Assembly: GCA_021785115.1 (NCBI GenBank)
Contig: JAJYGO010000099.1
Span: forward strand, 1-17,873
DNA length: 17,873 bases
Source: Chloroflexota bacterium
GTDB lineage: Bacteria; Chloroflexota; Limnocylindria; Limnocylindrales; CSP1-4
Direction: 5' to 3'
Of this stretch, positions 15,024 to 17,873 are shown in pieces. The position numbers and the translations under genes were made by a program. Position 1 is the first letter of the stretch. Every line of letters starts with the position of its first letter. A model generated the notes under the pieces. It was not told the DNA's origin and did no database searches. It saw nothing but the letters and a program-made list of their open reading frames with translations.

Positions 15024-16169
15024 ATGGGAGGCCGGGAGATCGTCCGGGGACGGCTGGTGCTGGAGGGTCGCGTCGTCGCGGGCCGGGTGATCGTCGAGGA
15101 CGGACGGATCGCGGGCATCGAGCCCGACGCAGGCGAGCAGCAGGGACCCTGGATCCTGCCCGGCTTCGTGGACATGCACGTCCACGGCTGGGGCGGGTAC
15201 GACGCGATGGGCCCGGAGGGCTCGCTGGACGGCATGGCGCGCGCGCTCCTCGGCCGTGGTGTCACCTCCTTCCTGCCCACCGCCGTCACGGCGCCGCTCG
15301 CAGAGCTGCGCGCGTTCGCCGACCGGGTGCGCGCCTGGATGCCGGCCGCGCCGGCCGACGGCGCGGAGCCGCTCGGCTTCAACCTCGAGGGGCCGTTCAT
15401 CTCGCCCGATCGCGTGGGCGCCCAGAACCCCGCCTTCGTGCGCGCTCCGGCGGACGTCTCCCGGGGCGATCTGGCGCCGCTGCTCGACGGGTTGCGAGCG
15501 ACCACCATCGCCCCCGAGGCTCCCGGCGCGCTGGAGCTGATCGGCTGGCTCCGCGGCCACGGCGTGGAGATCTCGCTGGGTCACTCGGTGGCGACCGCGG
15601 ACGAGGCGCACGCCGGCTACGACGCCGGGGCCCGTACCACGACGCACCTGTTCAACGCGATGTCGGGCATCCACCAGCACACGCCGGGGCTCGCGGCGGT
15701 CGCCCTCGCCAGGGACGACGTGTACACCGAGTGGATCGCCGACGGCCACCACGTGGCCCGCGTCGTGTGGCCGCTGATCATGCGCACGAAGCCCGCGAAC
15801 CGCCTCGTGCTGGTGAGCGACGCCATCCACCTCGCCGGCACGTCCGGGCGGGAGGGGACGCTGGGCGGGCTCCCGGTCGAGATCCACGGAGACCGCTGCA
15901 CGCTGGTCTCCAACGGCGCGCTGGCCGGGTCGGTGATCGCCCTCGACACGGCCGTCCGCAATCTCGCGCTGGCCGGCTTCCCGGTCCCGCTGGTGGCGGC
16001 GGCCGCCTCGGCGAACCCGGCCGAACTGCTCGGGCTGTCCGATCGCGGCCGACTGGCGCCCGGCCTCCGGGCCGACCTGGTCGAGCTCGACGACGGGTTC
16101 CGGGTGCGCCGCGTGATGCGCCGGGGGGAGTGGCACCAGGGCCCGTCCGCGGTGGACGCCGAGGGCTGA
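15024..16169 (+). CDS. nagA: N-acetylglucosamine-6-phosphate deacetylase-like amidohydrolase
   Basis: This is a metal-dependent deacetylase of the amidohydrolase superfamily. NagA removes acetate from GlcNAc-6-phosphate to give glucosamine-6-phosphate in the cytosol. Metal and active-site residues are in place: DMHVHGWGG (His52, His54), FNLEGPFISP (Glu122), GHS (His187), THLFNAMS (His208, with substrate-loop Asn211) and VSDAIHLAG (catalytic Asp266). At 381 residues it has family length. I chose the ATG at 15024; GGAGG at 15007-15011 lies 12 bases upstream, rather far, and a GTG at 14988 in frame is an alternative. It is monocistronic, divergent from the hydrolase operon. No NagB deaminase is present. 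The ROK kinase at 9065 could supply the phosphorylated substrate. A related N-acetyl sugar phosphate is possible. Confidence 0.9.
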   Translation: MGGREIVRGRLVLEGRVVAGRVIVEDGRIAGIEPDAGEQQGPWILPGFVDMHVHGWGGYDAMGPEGSLDGMARALLGRGVTSFLPTAVTAPLAELRAFADRVRAWMPAAPADGAEPLGFNLEGPFISPDRVGAQNPAFVRAPADVSRGDLAPLLDGLRATTIAPEAPGALELIGWLRGHGVEISLGHSVATADEAHAGYDAGARTTTHLFNAMSGIHQHTPGLAAVALARDDVYTEWIADGHHVARVVWPLIMRTKPANRLVLVSDAIHLAGTSGREGTLGGLPVEIHGDRCTLVSNGALAGSVIALDTAVRNLALAGFPVPLVAAAASANPAELLGLSDRGRLAPGLRADLVELDDGFRVRRVMRRGEWHQGPSAVDAEG

Positions 16170-16214
16170 TGCCCGCCCAGGGGCTGACTCCCGCTGCATC
16201 TACCGAGGGCTGAC

Positions 16215-16257
16215 GTCCGGGGCCAGCCGATCGCGCCGGCTCTCCCGGCCTCCGGAC
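16215..16257. terminator. Long imperfect hairpin between convergent genes
   Basis: Outer arms GTCCGGGGCC (16215-16224) and GGCCTCCGGAC (16247-16257) pair with one bulged base. An inner stem, AGCCG (16225-16229) with CGGCT (16237-16241), extends it around a 7-base loop. The 43-base structure lies in the 97-base gap between the convergent NagA-like and Kelch genes, and could terminate transcription from both sides. No T tract follows on either strand. Confidence 0.5.
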
Positions 16258-16266
16258 GCCGGGCGG

Positions 16267-17382
16267 TCAGCGCAGCCGGATCGCCACGACCGAGGCGAGC
16301 CGCACGTCGGACTCCCCGCCGACCAGGTAGCCGACGCCGTCCACCACGGCGGCCGCCGCGTCGGCGATGGGCATGGGCAGCGTGCCGGCCCTGGCGACCG
16401 CGCCGGTCCGGGGATCAACCCGCCAGGTGGCGTCCTGGACGCGGCCCGAGGCACGTCCCCCGGCCACGAAGAGCCAGCCTCCCAGGACCAACGCCGCCGC
16501 GTCCGAGAGGCCGTGCGGCAGCCGACCGACCACGCGGGCCGTGCCGGTCGCCGGGTCGATCACCTGGATCGCCGACTCGGTCCCCGTGCGGCCCGTCCCG
16601 CCGACCACCACGATCTCCTGCCCCATCGCCGCGACGGCCGGGTAGCGCACCGGGACCGGGAGCCTGGCCACCACGGTGAAGTGGATGCCGTCCGCGGTGG
16701 CCAGCACGCGCGGATCTGGGGCGGACGGCGTGCCACCGCCCACCACCACGACCCGGCCGCCGACCACCACCGCCCCCAGGTCGGCCCGGGGTGCCGGCAG
16801 GTGCCCCGCGAGCACGGTGCGGCCGACCGGCCCGATCCGCTGGACGGTGGTGCCGGCGACGACGCTGCCGCCACCGATGACCATCGGGACGCCACCCAGC
16901 AGCGCGCCCCCGGCGTCGTGCACCGGCTCGGCGAGATGCCCGGCGGCGGCGACCGCCCCGGTCCCGGGCCGCACAAGCAGGATGGTCGAGGTCGTGCCCG
17001 CGTCGGTCAGCCCGCCGCACACGATCAGCCCGCCCGGCCACCGGAAGGCGACGGCCCGGCTCGTCGCCACCGGCAACCGGACGGCAGCCAGCGAGGCCAC
17101 GACGGTGGGGGGCACGGACGAGGCCGCGACCCCAGCCGACGGGCCGGCTCCCGACGGCACGGACGAGGCCGCCAGGGACGACCCTGCGCCCGATGCAGGC
17201 GATGCCGGTGCCGACCCCGCCGACTGCGACGACGCGGCACCGGTCGCGCCCGGTCCGCACGCCGCGAGCGCGACCGCGGCGCCGAGGACGAGCGCGACCA
17301 GCGGCGACCAGGAGAGCCCGGAGAGGATCGCCGGGCGTCGCGTGGCCGGGCGGCTCGTGCTGCCGTAGCGCGGAGGTGTCAT
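16267..17382 (-). CDS. Kelch-repeat beta-propeller lipoprotein, probably secreted
   Basis: This 371-residue exported protein has a basic N-terminus (residues 1-17), a hydrophobic segment (about 24-41) and a lipobox LAAC ending at Cys42, so it is probably lipid-anchored outside the membrane. Residues 43-95 are a Ser/Ala/Pro/Gly-rich linker. From about 96 to the end there are six short Kelch-type blade motifs, each a hydrophobic strand ending in a glycine pair: IVCGG, MVIGGG, VVVVGGG, IVVVGG, LFVAGG and YLVGGE. They are spaced roughly 40-50 residues apart, enough for one beta-propeller. Kelch propellers bind proteins or carbohydrates; no catalytic residues are recognised. There is no ribosome binding site before the ATG; a TAGCGT on the same strand (17397-17392) could be a -10 box of a leaderless transcript. 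The function is unknown. Confidence 0.82.
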   Translation of the reverse strand: MTPPRYGSTSRPATRRPAILSGLSWSPLVALVLGAAVALAACGPGATGAASSQSAGSAPASPASGAGSSLAASSVPSGAGPSAGVAASSVPPTVVASLAAVRLPVATSRAVAFRWPGGLIVCGGLTDAGTTSTILLVRPGTGAVAAAGHLAEPVHDAGGALLGGVPMVIGGGSVVAGTTVQRIGPVGRTVLAGHLPAPRADLGAVVVGGRVVVVGGGTPSAPDPRVLATADGIHFTVVARLPVPVRYPAVAAMGQEIVVVGGTGRTGTESAIQVIDPATGTARVVGRLPHGLSDAAALVLGGWLFVAGGRASGRVQDATWRVDPRTGAVARAGTLPMPIADAAAAVVDGVGYLVGGESDVRLASVVAIRLR

Positions 17383-17508
17383 GGTCGCGGCACGCTACCA
17401 CGGCCGGCGCCGTTGCCCACGCGGGGCATGGTCGCGGGAGCCCGGCACGGGGCTTCCGCCGCGGGGTAGCCTCAGCGGCGACGGGATGGACGCAGCCGGA
17501 GGAGCGTG
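17383..17508. promoter_or_regulatory. Divergent promoter region, Kelch gene and adenosine-specific kinase
   Basis: This 126-base gap separates two divergent genes. Possible -10 boxes are TAGCGT on the minus strand (17397-17392) and TAGCCT on the plus strand (17467-17472), both within GGTAGC, so GCTACC and GGTAGC form a distant inverted pair. No good -35 box is visible on either side. Confidence 0.3.
17498..17504 (+). promoter_or_regulatory. Ribosome binding site deciding the start of the kinase gene
   Basis: GGAGGAG precedes two adjacent GTG codons at 17506 and 17509. The spacing favours the second. Confidence 0.6.
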
Positions 17509-17873
17509 GTGGAGCTTCGAGTCGTCCGCATCGAGAAGCCCGAGGACCTGAACTTCATCCTGGGGCAGTCCCACTTCATCAAGACCGTCGAGGACCTGCA
17601 CGAGACGCTCGCCCAGGCCGGACCGCACGTGCGCTTCGGGCTCGCCTTCTGCGAGTCGTCCGGCCCGCGTCTCGTCCGGCGCTCCGGCAACGACGACGCG
17701 CTGGTCCGGCTGGCGGTGGAGAACGCACTAGCGATCGGCGCGGGGCACAGCTTCATCGTCTTCCTGGACGGCGCGTTCCCCGTCAGCGTCCTGAACGCCG
17801 TGAAGGCCGTGCCCGAGGTCTGCCGCATCTTCTGCGCGACGGCGAACCCGGTCGAGGGCGTGCTCGGCGAGAC
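17509..17873 (+). CDS. Adenosine-specific kinase, 3' end cut by window
   Basis: The first 121 residues of an adenosine-specific kinase (PF04008, the former DUF355 family) are visible, and the frame is still open at the window edge. Strongly conserved family stretches are ILGQSHFIKTVEDL (residues 17-30), RFGLAFCESSGPRLVR (42-57), ALAIGAGHSFIVFL (73-86), FPVSVLNAVK (89-98) and VCRIFCATANPVE (102-114). The full protein is usually about 160 residues, so about 40 are missing. The family was described in thermophilic archaea and also occurs in several bacterial lineages. It is thought to phosphorylate adenosine, but its cellular role is poorly defined. The start is the GTG at 17509, five to six bases after GGAGGAG; the adjacent GTG at 17506 is less well spaced. 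It is divergent from the Kelch gene and shows no clear link to the catabolic genes. Confidence 0.92.
   Translation, partial: MELRVVRIEKPEDLNFILGQSHFIKTVEDLHETLAQAGPHVRFGLAFCESSGPRLVRRSGNDDALVRLAVENALAIGAGHSFIVFLDGAFPVSVLNAVKAVPEVCRIFCATANPVEGVLGE

Noticed and set aside
13985..16213. A 742-codon plus-strand frame through the hydrolase, the divergent intergenic region and the NagA-like gene
   Set aside because: It runs antisense to the hydrolase and out of frame with the NagA-like protein; both real genes carry complete active sites.

Overview
This window is very GC-rich and densely packed. Many genes start with GTG (one with TTG), most junctions are 4-base overlaps or gaps of a few bases, and no rRNA, tRNA, CRISPR array or insertion sequence is visible. 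The gene set resembles a high-GC Chloroflexota (Limnocylindria-like) or less likely an actinobacterium: a three-subunit molybdenum hydroxylase, GntR regulators, a PEP-type swivel protein and an adenosine-specific kinase. That placement is inference from style and gene content; no marker gene is present.

Layout. (1) 1-1680, plus strand: the end of a two-domain GNAT acetyltransferase coupled to a Tyr/Ser protein phosphatase. (2) 1681-1928: a good sigma-70-like promoter (TTGACG, 16 bp, TAGACT), an AT-rich GATTATC tandem repeat at the predicted transcription start, a possible leaderless 47-codon reading frame and a CGCGGT hexamer repeat. (3) 1929-10827, plus strand: probably one operon of eight genes. 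These are a phosphohistidine swivel protein resembling PpsA or the C-terminal part of PEP synthase, an FCD-type GntR regulator, an HPr-kinase-like P-loop protein, the FAD, [2Fe-2S] and molybdopterin subunits of a xanthine-dehydrogenase-family hydroxylase, a ROK sugar kinase and a UTRA-type GntR regulator. (4) 10876-14827, minus strand: a four-gene operon, transcribed as phosphotriesterase-family hydrolase/lactonase, FAD-dependent oxidoreductase, KDPG-type aldolase and short-chain dehydrogenase. (5) 15024-16169, plus strand: an N-acetylglucosamine-6-phosphate deacetylase-like gene, divergent from (4). (6) 16267-17382, minus strand: a Kelch-repeat lipoprotein. (7) 17509 to the window end: a truncated adenosine-specific kinase.

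How the genes may work together. Regions 3 to 5 read as a catabolic island. The swivel protein has the catalytic histidine of PEP synthase and phenylphosphate synthase but no ATP-binding half. The nearby kinase-like gene has a P-loop but altered HPr-kinase catalytic residues, and no HPr or PTS gene is present. The most interesting reading is that these two are an unusual split phosphotransferase, or phospho-switch, tied to the molybdenum hydroxylase. Separately, the hydrolase, oxidoreductases and aldolase of region 4 fit a sugar or sugar-acid route through a lactone and a 2-keto-3-deoxy acid. The ROK kinase and the NagA-like enzyme hint at amino-sugar use. The actual substrates cannot be read from the sequence.
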